Below, one piece after another: positions 23,113 through 30,892 of a stretch of DNA of 35,878 bases (position 1 is the first letter of the stretch; each line of letters begins with the position of its first letter). The position numbers and the translations under genes were made by a program. The notes under the pieces were generated by a model, which made no database searches, was not told the origin of the DNA, and was given only the letters and a program-made list of their open reading frames with translations. The DNA comes from a virus: IMG/VR virus record IMGVR_UViG_3300035070_003426, positions 1 through 35,878 of that record; one strand, written 5' to 3'.

Positions 23113-23817
23113 ATGAAAATAAATGAAATCATAATTCAAGAAAAAAGATTACAACCTGATGAAGACTTTCTTTCTCAGGTTGAAGAAATCATTGATGAAG
23201 CCAATAAAGAATACCAAGAATATCTTGCTGATAATGGTGACAAGGATGATATTGATGAACTTGAGGAAATTTTAAATGCTAACAATTTCGATGATTTGCC
23301 TATTGACTTTATTGCTGACCATTCGCCACGAAAAGATCCAGATGAATGGATTAGTGCTGCAGCAGATTGGGATCCAGAAGAAGGTAAAAGTGTAAGAATA
23401 TTTCTACACGCCAAAAATTTAGAGGGCAAATGGGGACCAAAAACATTTAAAAAAATTGCTATGAAAATGTTGGCTCATGAAACAATTCATTGGAACCAAT
23501 ATGATAAATTTGATCCAAACGTATTAAAGACATATAAAAGTGGATATATGAAAGGCGTCGAAAAGAAAAAATCTGGCGGTACAGAACAAGATTTAATGCG
23601 TATGTATTTGCGTGATCCCCATGAACTCATGGCATATGGGCACGATTTAGCAGATGAAATTAGAGATACTGATGCACCGGAAGAAACAATTCGTAATCCA
23701 GAAAAGTTTATAAATGAACTTCCTGTATATCAGAGATTTAGAAATATCTTCCCCAAAGATTCAAAACAAATAAAACAGTTAATGAAGTATACTGCAAATT
23801 ACTTCAACAATAATTAA
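23113..23817 (+). CDS. HExxH zinc-metalloprotease-like protein
   Basis: This encodes 234 residues. A zincin motif H122-E-T-I-H126 follows a helix (KIAMKMLAHETIHWNQ), and a glutamate in DPHELMAYGHDL (E171) could be the third zinc ligand, giving a gluzincin-like arrangement. The N-terminal 60 residues are a very acidic coiled helix. Phage proteins of this type may process virion proteins. The ATG at 23113 was chosen for its late-promoter spacing; an in-frame ATG at 23098 would precede the octamer. Confidence 0.6.
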   Translation: MKINEIIIQEKRLQPDEDFLSQVEEIIDEANKEYQEYLADNGDKDDIDELEEILNANNFDDLPIDFIADHSPRKDPDEWISAAADWDPEEGKSVRIFLHAKNLEGKWGPKTFKKIAMKMLAHETIHWNQYDKFDPNVLKTYKSGYMKGVEKKKSGGTEQDLMRMYLRDPHELMAYGHDLADEIRDTDAPEETIRNPEKFINELPVYQRFRNIFPKDSKQIKQLMKYTANYFNNN

Positions 23818-23837
23818 AAATTCGAAGAGGATTAGAA

Positions 23838-23927
23838 ATGGAAAGGGTTTTCTGGTCGATTGTGCAAGTTGCATTGTCGGGTGTAATAGTTACAATGCCA
23901 ATTCTTTGCTTATTCATTTATCTATGA
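23838..23927 (+). CDS. Tiny single-TM protein
   Basis: This frame encodes 29 residues with a GAAGAGGA ribosome site. Nearly the whole protein is one membrane helix (VFWSIVQVALSGVIVTMPIL). Its small size makes it uncertain, but the ribosome site and position after the metalloprotease-like gene support translation. Confidence 0.4.
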   Translation: MERVFWSIVQVALSGVIVTMPILCLFIYL

Positions 23928-23957
23928 TTTATAAGTCAATAAAATTTTAATTAGTTC

Positions 23958-23986
23958 TTGACATCTTAACCGAATCACTATATAAA
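23958..23986 (+). promoter_or_regulatory. CGAATCA-family promoter
   Basis: TTGACA (23958-23963), 17 bp, TATAAA (23981-23986); spacer word CCGAATCACT. It drives the pair of genes at 24014 and 24157. Confidence 0.82.
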
Positions 23987-24013
23987 GAGTGTATAAGTTG
24001 AGAGGGAATAATT

Positions 24014-24160
24014 ATGTTTACTGTTGAATATGGCTACTACAACTATCCCAAAAAGACAAAAGAATTCAAAACGTATGAAAGTGCAAAGAAGTTCTTCTTT
24101 TATATTGGGAAGCGTAACGGTGTAAAGCGAGTAAATCTCATGGTAGGAGATGTAGAATGA
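24014..24160 (+). CDS. Small basic protein of unknown function
   Basis: This frame encodes 48 residues (MFTVEYGYYNYPKKTKEF onwards). An AGAGGGAATA ribosome site and a CGAATCA promoter stand directly upstream, and its stop overlaps the next start as ATGA. The pattern (beta strand, T-Y-E-S-A-K-K-F-F helix, basic strand) is typical of tiny phage beta-alpha-beta proteins. Confidence 0.55.
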   Translation: MFTVEYGYYNYPKKTKEFKTYESAKKFFFYIGKRNGVKRVNLMVGDVE

Positions 24161-24489
24161 AAATTATTAATATTATTAATGATACTAGTGTTAAAGTCAC
24201 GGGTACTGCGCTACAAGGATTTATTAATACCACATATGATGATATTGTTGCTGCGTTTGGTGAGCCTACTTATACTCATGGTGACAAGACCAATGTTGAG
24301 TGGAACTTGGAATTTGTAATTAAATTACAAGATGCTCCTGGAAGTTTTATAGAAGAAGTCTGTGTAGCAACAATTTATGATTGGAAACTCCCTTCAACTC
24401 CGTATGGTTTATATAATTGGCATATTGGTGGTTTTTCCAATGAAGCAGTTGAATGTGTTTATTCATCATTACAACAAAAAGTTCTATAG
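24157..24489 (+). CDS. Small phage protein of unknown function
   Basis: This encodes 110 residues. The segments LQGFINTTYDDIVAAFGEPTY, KTNVEWNLEF and VATIYDWKLPSTPYG, ending WHIGGFSNEA, look like a recurrent small phage fold that I recall without known function. It is coupled by ATGA to the preceding gene. Confidence 0.65.
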   Translation: MKIINIINDTSVKVTGTALQGFINTTYDDIVAAFGEPTYTHGDKTNVEWNLEFVIKLQDAPGSFIEEVCVATIYDWKLPSTPYGLYNWHIGGFSNEAVECVYSSLQQKVL

Positions 24490-24550
24490 ATAGTTATCTT
24501 TATATCATTTTATTTTAAATACTATTGCAGGGATTAATTTCTCTGTACTT

Positions 24551-24572
24551 TAGGATGAATCGATTCATCCTA
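24551..24572. other. 22-bp perfect palindrome
   Basis: TAGGATGAATC followed by its exact complement GATTCATCCTA. It lies between the stop at 24489 and the terminator at 24594. It could be a protein-binding operator or a second RNA hairpin (11-bp stem with no separate loop). Confidence 0.6.
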
Positions 24573-24593
24573 TAGTCCTCTTCGCAAACTTGG

Positions 24594-24621
24594 CCCGGCT
24601 ACTTCGGTAGTCGGGTTCTTT
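24594..24621 (+). terminator. Rho-independent terminator with UUCG tetraloop
   Basis: Stem CCCGGCTAC / GTAGTCGGG (24594-24602 with 24607-24615, one G-U pair) closed by the stable C(UUCG)G tetraloop, then TTCTTTTTATT. It separates the early-type unit ending at 24489 from the Coq4-like/PutA unit. Confidence 0.88.
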
Positions 24622-24629
24622 TTATTCCG

Positions 24630-24637
24630 ACTAAATA
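24630..24637 (+). promoter_or_regulatory. T4-late-like octamer in leaderless geometry (Coq4-like/PutA unit)
   Basis: ACTAAATA (24630-24637) followed by the same 5 nt (TTATC) and ATG at 24643 as at 23100-23115. No other promoter is visible between the terminator and this start, and no ribosome site precedes the ATG. Confidence 0.5.
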
Positions 24638-24642
24638 TTATC

Positions 24643-25185
24643 ATGTTACACTACCGTGATTGGAATCCAGGAATAGAAAACGGCAATGACACTCTCATTT
24701 CTGTATTGAATACTTTACCTGGCAGTGACTCAATAGACATAAGTTGGTATGTAAAAATAATAGAAAATCCCAAATCTCCATTTAGTCTTCCGGGCGCAAT
24801 ATGTTTAGAATCGCACGATTGCATTCATGCATTATTGGGCAGAGGATTATTAAATCAGGATGAGGCATTTGTTATAGGTTATACTATGGGTAACGCAACG
24901 TCATTGAAAAATTGGCATGTAGCATTGTATAAATACTATGCATCGAATATATTTCCAAAAATATATCGTTTTGGCGAAAGAGAATTAATAGCGTTTGATT
25001 TAGGCATTGTCTATGGCAAAACACGCAGGACTAAGAATATACATCAAGTGAATTTTGACCTTTATAAAAATAAAACAATGGGTGAAATTCGTGCGATATT
25101 TGACATAAATTTAGATATACTTCGCCACAATAGATATATTGAAAGGACTTTATTTAAAAAAAGTAAGGCTAGTAAACGGTTATGA
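24643..25185 (+). CDS. Coq4-like protein (ubiquinone-biosynthesis family motif)
   Basis: This 180-residue protein contains H58-D-C-I-H62 followed by exactly 11 residues and E74, the HDxxH-(x)11-E metal motif established for Coq4. The neighbourhood LLGRGLLNQDEAFVIGYTMG fits the long helices of that family. Coq4 binds a quinone or precursor and is needed for ubiquinone synthesis. It overlaps putA by 4 nt (ATGA), so the two are translationally coupled. Because PutA passes electrons to membrane quinone, a joint quinone-related role is attractive but inferred. It starts 5 nt after a late-type octamer without a ribosome site. Confidence 0.6.
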   Translation: MLHYRDWNPGIENGNDTLISVLNTLPGSDSIDISWYVKIIENPKSPFSLPGAICLESHDCIHALLGRGLLNQDEAFVIGYTMGNATSLKNWHVALYKYYASNIFPKIYRFGERELIAFDLGIVYGKTRRTKNIHQVNFDLYKNKTMGEIRAIFDINLDILRHNRYIERTLFKKSKASKRL

Positions 25186-28025
25186 GAATTTATCAACATA
25201 ATATATATTATAGAATGGATGAAATAGAATTAATTCCAAAATTAATGCTGGCAGCAAGGCTTACAAAACAAGACAGAGCCGAAATATTAGAAACATCGAA
25301 TGTAATTAATTCTGCATTTAATGAATCTAGTATGATACATCAACTTATGACTGCATATGAATTATCAGGCAATGAAGGAATTGCGTTAATGACACTATGC
25401 GAATGTTTACTAAGAACACCGGATAAAAAAACACAAGATAAATTAATTAAAGAAAAACTAACAAATGCTGATTGGAACCTTCTGTCACAAAATAGTTTCT
25501 ATGCAACTTTAAGTGGTAAAGTATTAACTCAAGCCCAGAGTTTTGCAGCATATAATAATTTAATTAGTAGATTGGGATGGCCCACTGTTCGTAAGATTGT
25601 TAAAGAATCTGTTAAACGGATGGGCAACATATTTGTAATGGGCGAGACTATTGAAGAGGCAAAAAAAGCAATAAATGAGTCATACACATATTCAGTTGAT
25701 ATGTTGGGCGAAGCAGCAACAAATTGGCCAGATGCAAATGATTATTATGAAAAGTATATACAAGCGGCTGCGTGGTTTGAAGATAGCATTAGTATTAAAC
25801 TAAGTGCCATTCACCCAAGATATGAGTTGAAAAATCATGCTGATGTATTACTTCATTTAGTACCAAAATTGGCAGCAATTGCCAGGCTATGCGAAGAGAA
25901 AAATACCACAATGTTTATTGATGCTGAGGAAGCATCACGTTTAGATCTAAGTATAATGGTATTGGAAGAATTATTATTAACACATAAATTTAAAAAAAAT
26001 ACGATTGGGTTCGCAGTTCAAGCATATCAAAAACGTGCGTTCTGGGCAATAGAAACATTAGAACATATTGCAGAAGAATCCAATACATCAATATGTGTCC
26101 GTTTAGTTAAAGGGGCATATTGGGATACAGAAATAAAGATAGCACAACAAGAAGGCTTACACTATCCTGTATTCTCACGAAAGGAATATACCGACATAAG
26201 TTATCTAGCATGTGCAAGAAAGATTATGTTATCAGAGTATATCAAGCCTGCCTATGCCACGCACAATCCATTCACTGTGGCAGCCATATACTTTTACCAC
26301 GAAACCCTAGGAGGTGAATTTGAGTTTCAAAAGTTATATGGTATGGGTGATGGATTATTTGACCATCTACAGAATACATACAACACAAGTATTAGAGTAT
26401 ATGCGCCTGTAGGTGAATACAAAGATTTACTTGCATATCTTGTTCGTAGATTATTAGAAAATGGAGCAAACACTAGTTTTGTTTTTAACCAGCAATTGAC
26501 GGATCCATTTAAAGAAGCAAAAAAAGACAAAGAAAAATTACCAACGTATGAAGATTTATATCCCAATCGTAAGAATAGTAAAGGGTATGATTTAACTGAT
26601 CCTGCATCTATTGTACATCTAGTGGGAAGACCAAGTTATGAATTTATTGTACCTGAACAATTATCAGTAAATGACAGTATTTCAGTATTAGATGAAGGTA
26701 AAAAATTATGGAGTAAAACTACTTTTGAACAAAGAAAGAAAGTAGTTCTTGATTATGCAAACCATTTAGAAGATCATATGGAACAAGCAGCGAGTAATTT
26801 AGTTACACATGCAAATAAAACATATTTTAATGCTATTGGTGAAGTTCGTGAAGCCATAGATTTTATTAGATATTATACAGAACAAGCAGAAAAATTATAT
26901 AATAACGGCGATACTTTAAGTTATACGGGTGAAATAAATATGACCACATATCAATCTCACGGCGTGTGGATGGTTATTGCACCGTGGAATTTCCCACTCG
27001 CAATTTTTGTAGGGCCAATTATAGCAGCATTATTAACAGGCAATACAGTACTAGCAAAACCTGCCCCCCAGACAATTAGAGTTGCAGAGACTGCTGTTAG
27101 TTGTATGCTTGAATGTGGAATACCAGATTATGCTATTAGATTATGCAATCCAGATCCCAAAGAAGCAGAGATTGCAGTGGCAGATGAACGAATTAGAGGC
27201 ATAACATTTACTGGTTCACATAAAACTGCAAAGCGTATTCAACGTGTCTTAGCGGACCGTGAGGGACCTATTATACCGTTTATTGCAGAGACTGGTGGTA
27301 TTAATTGTATGATTGCAGATAGTACTTGTTTACCTGAACAATTAATTAAGGATGCAATACTTGGTGCATTTGATAGTGCTGGTCAGCGTTGTAGTGCAAC
27401 AAGATTTTTATTCATACAAAAAGATAATTCCAATGATATTTTAAAGATGCTGGGAAATGCTATTAAAGTTGTACAGATGGGGTTCAGTGATGATTTAAAT
27501 ACTGATGTTACCCGTGTTATTGATGGTGATGCATTTAGAAGTATACAAAATAGGATATCAGTATTAGAAGAAAATGAAATATTAATAGCGACAAGATCAA
27601 GAAATGGGGCAGAATTGCCCTCTTTAACAATTCCACCAAGTGCGTATTTAGTATCAGATTATAAAAAGTACTTTGACAAAGAAATATTCGGACCTCTATT
27701 GCATGTTTACGAATATGAAGTTGATGAACTAGATAGTATTATAAACTATATCAATGAAACCAAGTTTGGTTTAACAATGAGTATTCATTCTAGAATAGCA
27801 TCGTTTTATGATGGGATTATTAATAATGTCAATGTTGGTAATATTTATATTAATAGAGATCAAATTGGAGCAATTGTAGAAACGCAGCCATTTGGTGGTG
27901 TAGGATTATCAGGTACTGGTCCTAAGGCTGGGGGGCCGGATTATTTAAAATCATATGTTTGGGAAAAGCATGTGAGTATTAATACTACTGCTATTGGAGG
28001 CAATACTGTATTATTATCAAAATGA
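25182..28025 (+). CDS. putA: Bifunctional proline dehydrogenase / P5C dehydrogenase (PutA)
   Basis: This 947-residue protein is a complete two-domain PutA, oxidising proline to glutamate and giving electrons to quinone (via FAD) and NAD. The proline dehydrogenase barrel spans about residues 160-470, with VRLVKGAYWDTEIK (306-319), ATHNPFTVA and the proline-carboxylate arginines R422-R423 in RRLLENGANTSF. The aldehyde dehydrogenase domain covers about 490-935: WNFPLAIFVGP, FTGSHKTAKRI, E703 in AETGG and C737 in GQRCSATR, 34 residues apart as expected. There is no N-terminal DNA-binding domain, so it is not an autoregulating trifunctional PutA. The frame is intact. It overlaps the Coq4-like gene by 4 nt. 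Confidence 0.93.
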   Translation: MRIYQHNIYYRMDEIELIPKLMLAARLTKQDRAEILETSNVINSAFNESSMIHQLMTAYELSGNEGIALMTLCECLLRTPDKKTQDKLIKEKLTNADWNLLSQNSFYATLSGKVLTQAQSFAAYNNLISRLGWPTVRKIVKESVKRMGNIFVMGETIEEAKKAINESYTYSVDMLGEAATNWPDANDYYEKYIQAAAWFEDSISIKLSAIHPRYELKNHADVLLHLVPKLAAIARLCEEKNTTMFIDAEEASRLDLSIMVLEELLLTHKFKKNTIGFAVQAYQKRAFWAIETLEHIAEESNTSICVRLVKGAYWDTEIKIAQQEGLHYPVFSRKEYTDISYLACARKIMLSEYIKPAYATHNPFTVAAIYFYHETLGGEFEFQKLYGMGDGLFDHLQNTYNTSIRVYAPVGEYKDLLAYLVRRLLENGANTSFVFNQQLTDPFKEAKKDKEKLPTYEDLYPNRKNSKGYDLTDPASIVHLVGRPSYEFIVPEQLSVNDSISVLDEGKKLWSKTTFEQRKKVVLDYANHLEDHMEQAASNLVTHANKTYFNAIGEVREAIDFIRYYTEQAEKLYNNGDTLSYTGEINMTTYQSHGVWMVIAPWNFPLAIFVGPIIAALLTGNTVLAKPAPQTIRVAETAVSCMLECGIPDYAIRLCNPDPKEAEIAVADERIRGITFTGSHKTAKRIQRVLADREGPIIPFIAETGGINCMIADSTCLPEQLIKDAILGAFDSAGQRCSATRFLFIQKDNSNDILKMLGNAIKVVQMGFSDDLNTDVTRVIDGDAFRSIQNRISVLEENEILIATRSRNGAELPSLTIPPSAYLVSDYKKYFDKEIFGPLLHVYEYEVDELDSIINYINETKFGLTMSIHSRIASFYDGIINNVNVGNIYINRDQIGAIVETQPFGGVGLSGTGPKAGGPDYLKSYVWEKHVSINTTAIGGNTVLLSK

Positions 28026-28038
28026 GGGTAAAGATAAT

Positions 28039-28194
28039 ATGACGCCAAGAATAGAAGAACGTAGGACAAAAACAGGACATAGAGTTTTGTATTACCTTGT
28101 TATGGACGAGAATGATAATATTATTATTATAACAAAAAATAGTAATATAGCACGAAGCATTTTAGAAAAAAAATTAGCCAATAAAAAATATTAA
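28039..28194 (+). CDS. Small basic protein of unknown function
   Basis: This encodes 51 residues from ATG 28039, 13 nt after the putA stop, with GAGGGT upstream. It is beta-rich then helical (TGHRVLYYLVMDENDNIIII), ending in a basic helix. An in-frame start at 27994 would lie inside putA and was not preferred. Confidence 0.5.
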   Translation: MTPRIEERRTKTGHRVLYYLVMDENDNIIIITKNSNIARSILEKKLANKKY

Positions 28195-28197
28195 CTA

Positions 28198-28226
28198 TTG
28201 CATTTAATTAATAAATCATGTATAAT
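28198..28226 (+). promoter_or_regulatory. Sigma70-type promoter with weak -35
   Basis: TTGCAT (28198-28203), 17 bp, perfect TATAAT (28221-28226). It stands 33 nt before the second MazG-like gene. Confidence 0.55.
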
Positions 28227-28259
28227 GTAATCTATAATTAAATAAACTTATGAGGTAAT

Positions 28260-28616
28260 ATGACAAATCCATTTAATGATATTGAACGCTTTGCAACTGC
28301 TTGCGACCAACCAGCATCTCCAGAAAATTATAAAATGTATCTGGGATTAATTGATGAAGAGTATGGTGAATTAGTAGACGCAGTTGTAGCAGAAGATAAA
28401 GTAGAGCAACTTGATGCGCTAGTTGATATTTTAGTTGTTACTATGGGCGCTATTCGTGCTGCAGGCTGGGATAGTGAAGCAGCATGGAATGAAGTAATGA
28501 ATACTAACTTTGCTAAGATTAATCCCGAAACTGGCAAAGTAATTAAACGCGATGATGGTAAGGTATTAAAACCCGAAGGATGGGTTGCACCACAATTGAA
28601 ACAATTCATCAAATAA
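28260..28616 (+). CDS. MazG-like nucleotide pyrophosphohydrolase (second copy)
   Basis: This 118-residue protein has the helical MazG/HisE-like signature: GLIDEEYGELVDAV (E-E-x-x-E) near residue 30 and DALVDILVVTMGA with the second acidic pair. The loop NTNFAKINPETGKVIKRDDGK followed by KPEGW is typical of phage members of the phosphoribosyl-ATP-pyrophosphohydrolase-like group. Expected activity is cleavage of nucleoside triphosphates to monophosphates. A GAGG site and a TATAAT promoter precede it. It is only distantly similar to the MazG-like protein at 605. Confidence 0.85.
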   Translation: MTNPFNDIERFATACDQPASPENYKMYLGLIDEEYGELVDAVVAEDKVEQLDALVDILVVTMGAIRAAGWDSEAAWNEVMNTNFAKINPETGKVIKRDDGKVLKPEGWVAPQLKQFIK

Positions 28617-28624
28617 ATTCTTAT

Positions 28625-28632
28625 ACTAAATA
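28625..28632 (+). promoter_or_regulatory. Possible late-type octamer
   Basis: ACTAAATA, the same octamer as at 24630, 31 nt before the ATG at 28664, with AAGGA as ribosome site. A TATAGT at 28635-28640 without a convincing -35 box is an alternative. Confidence 0.35.
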
Positions 28633-28663
28633 ACTATAGTAAAGAGACATAAGGAATAAAATA

Positions 28664-28912
28664 ATGTTTCAAGAGTATAAGAGTCTCTCCGAAGAGGAAC
28701 TAGACACAAAAATGAGTGACGTTTTAAAGAAAATGAACATGGCTCATTCAATGGGGCTAGATGATGCAGTTGAACAATTGCAGAGTATATTAGAAACACT
28801 GCAATTCGAATTAACTGAGCGTCTAGAACGGCAACGATTTGATATTATAAGCGGTCGTACTCCAGAATCCCTAGTTGTAGGAGAAGACATAGATGACCCA
28901 GATGATGAATGA
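28664..28912 (+). CDS. Small helical protein of unknown function
   Basis: This encodes 82 residues. It is an acidic helical hairpin (LSEEELDTKMSDVLKKMN and DDAVEQLQSILETLQFELTE) with a disordered acidic tail. The next gene overlaps it by 20 nt. No family is recognised. Confidence 0.55.
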   Translation: MFQEYKSLSEEELDTKMSDVLKKMNMAHSMGLDDAVEQLQSILETLQFELTERLERQRFDIISGRTPESLVVGEDIDDPDDE

Positions 28913-29258
28913 AAATATCATTAAAACATATCACAGTATAACAGTAGATGGAACAGATATAGAAATTACTAAATTTTATGAATATATAAAAGACTCGTGG
29001 ATAGAATCCAATCAAGGCAGTCTTAATTTTGAAACGATGGCTTGGGATAACGGACACGATGTACTGAGATTTACAACCAATAGTAATTATAAAAATTTAA
29101 TTGATTTTATTAAACCATTAAGTGAATTATTTCCCAAAGTGTTTTTTATGTATGATTTTTATACAGATGAAACAGAGATTGATGATAATGTATATTGGCT
29201 TTATGAAGGTACAATTAATACAAATAAAAATGAAATAAAAGAGAGTTATAAAAAATGA
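28893..29258 (+). CDS. Protein of unknown function
   Basis: This encodes 121 residues overlapping the previous gene by 20 nt; ATGs at 28902 and 28905 are alternative starts with a smaller overlap. A mixed alpha/beta fold with aromatic strands (FPKVFFMYDFYTDETEID) is seen. It is coupled by ATGA to the next gene. Confidence 0.5.
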   Translation: MTQMMNENIIKTYHSITVDGTDIEITKFYEYIKDSWIESNQGSLNFETMAWDNGHDVLRFTTNSNYKNLIDFIKPLSELFPKVFFMYDFYTDETEIDDNVYWLYEGTINTNKNEIKESYKK

Positions 29259-29923
29259 CCGATACTGTAATTACCGCAAATAGTTTTACAACATTTAAGA
29301 CAATGTTTAGTACAACATTAATACAAGCAGAAGCATCATTGTATTCAGAAATTTTTGATGCAGAAATTGATTTTGTTTGGTGCACAACTGATTTAGCAAT
29401 GGGAAATGCTGCATTTCTAAAAGTAAAATTCTTCTTAGAAGAAGTATTACATCAAAGTATTTTTACACATAAGTCAGCACCAATTAAATTAGATGAAGTA
29501 GGTAATAAGATAGTTATGTTACCATATGTTCCCACAAGTGATATTATTGCTATGACACTACACGCTAAACTTAATTCAATAGCAGATGGGCATATAGATA
29601 TTTTAAGTGTGAAGATTACAAGTAAGTTTGAAAATCCCACAATGAGTTATACATATGCAGATGAAGATTATCCAGGATTGCCTGGCATTGAAACATGGAT
29701 CGGACAAAAAGAATATTATTATGATACACCATGGTGGTTTAGAAACTCTCCTGAAACACAAGATTATGAGGTAAATGAAGAAACAGACTTGACAAACCCT
29801 CCAGAATATGATAATGTATTAGATGAAATACAACAAGTAATTCTAGGTGAATTAAAACTTGTTGATGATCCAGGTGAGGTTATAAAAATACATGATTGGC
29901 AGCCAAAAATCGTCACGGATTGA
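29255..29923 (+). CDS. Protein of unknown function
   Basis: This encodes 222 residues. No motif is decisive; a helical N-terminal part (FTTFKTMFSTTLIQAEASLY) precedes a beta-rich middle and an acidic Pro/Tyr-rich C-terminus (YYYDTPWWFRNSPETQDYEV). It begins at an ATGA overlap and the following gene overlaps it by 32 nt. Confidence 0.55.
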   Translation: MTDTVITANSFTTFKTMFSTTLIQAEASLYSEIFDAEIDFVWCTTDLAMGNAAFLKVKFFLEEVLHQSIFTHKSAPIKLDEVGNKIVMLPYVPTSDIIAMTLHAKLNSIADGHIDILSVKITSKFENPTMSYTYADEDYPGLPGIETWIGQKEYYYDTPWWFRNSPETQDYEVNEETDLTNPPEYDNVLDEIQQVILGELKLVDDPGEVIKIHDWQPKIVTD

Positions 29924-30443
29924 TTCTTTAAAAGATCAATATGGTAGAGTTGTGTATAACAGGCATGATTTATACGAGATGCTATACAACCAAGAAGATA
30001 TTGAACCTGTAAAAAGTGTCGAATGGCATGAGGATTTTGAAAAATATAATACTGCTATTCAAAGTAATTATTTAAATATTAATCCTCTAACACCGATTGA
30101 AATAATAACTACAGAACTGGTGGAGTTTGATAAAAATAACCAATCAAGATGGTTCTTACCAGATGAATATAAAACAATTGATGTAACAGATTATGTAAAA
30201 AAATTATGTTACACAGAACAGGAACTAATAAGGGTCGATGAAGAATTAACAGAATTCTCAAAACGTGATATGATTATGCTATTACGATATATGATTTATT
30301 TAGTGGATTATATGCGAGAAAATAAAATAGTATGGGGCGTTGGCCGTGGAAGTAGTGTAGCAAGTTATGTGTTATACTTGATCGGAATACATAAGATAAA
30401 TAGTATTCACTATGATCTAGACTGGAAAGAGTTCCTTAGATAA
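29892..30443 (+). CDS. Stand-alone DnaE (Pol III alpha) palm-like protein
   Basis: This 183-residue protein ends with VWGVGRGSSVASYVLYLIGI and HYDLDWKEFLR, matching the C-family DNA polymerase palm segment that starts at the G-R-G-S motif (GRGS at residues 151-154) and runs to the F-x-x-F-L-N motif. The catalytic aspartates that follow in DnaE are absent because the protein stops there. It is far too short for a polymerase (DnaE is about 1160 residues). I recall similar short proteins in marine T4-like phages, so it may be a conserved derivative with another role and not debris. The start overlaps the previous gene by 32 nt. Confidence 0.65.
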   Translation: MIGSQKSSRIDSLKDQYGRVVYNRHDLYEMLYNQEDIEPVKSVEWHEDFEKYNTAIQSNYLNINPLTPIEIITTELVEFDKNNQSRWFLPDEYKTIDVTDYVKKLCYTEQELIRVDEELTEFSKRDMIMLLRYMIYLVDYMRENKIVWGVGRGSSVASYVLYLIGIHKINSIHYDLDWKEFLR

Positions 30444-30456
30444 AAAAGGCGAAGGT

Positions 30457-30882
30457 ATGAAAAATTATAAGAGTATGCGAGGTGTTAATATTGATATTGG
30501 CAAATTGTTAGCACAACAAGATAAAAATATAACAGTAGGTAATACTGCTTCTAATGCACGTGGTGATAAACTTGGTCGTGCAGGAAGAGTTATGAAAAGT
30601 GCTGACGAAATAGCAAGAGAACATTATAATAGAAATAATCCAAATGCAGTTAAAGCAGCAAGTATCAAGTTAGATGATACACCAAAACCTAAAACGGCAG
30701 ATAAACCAATGGAAGATGATTGGGATGAGCCTGTAATTCAAGAGATTAGCCCGGGACCGGTACCAAAACCTTTCTCCGAACCAGTAGAAGAAAATACTGA
30801 CCCAGAATGGTTAGAAGATGCTGATGGCAATTTTGTAAAAGCAGATGAATTAAAGAAAAACAAATCTAAAAAATCAAAATGA
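30457..30882 (+). CDS. Conserved-looking unknown phage protein
   Basis: This encodes 141 residues. The N-terminal part (RGVNIDIGKLLAQQDKNI, then NTASNARGDKLGRAG) looks conserved in character and I recall similar proteins in marine T4-like phages. The C-terminal half is low-complexity, Pro/Glu/Lys-rich and probably disordered. It ends just before the GroES-like gene. A structural or scaffolding role is possible but not shown. Confidence 0.6.
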   Translation: MKNYKSMRGVNIDIGKLLAQQDKNITVGNTASNARGDKLGRAGRVMKSADEIAREHYNRNNPNAVKAASIKLDDTPKPKTADKPMEDDWDEPVIQEISPGPVPKPFSEPVEENTDPEWLEDADGNFVKADELKKNKSKKSK

Positions 30883-30892
30883 GGAATTAATA

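Noticed and set aside
25182-28025. Host-derived contamination as the source of putA
   Set aside because: The gene is coupled to a neighbour, shares the AT-rich codon use of the window and is flanked on both sides by phage-type genes and signals.
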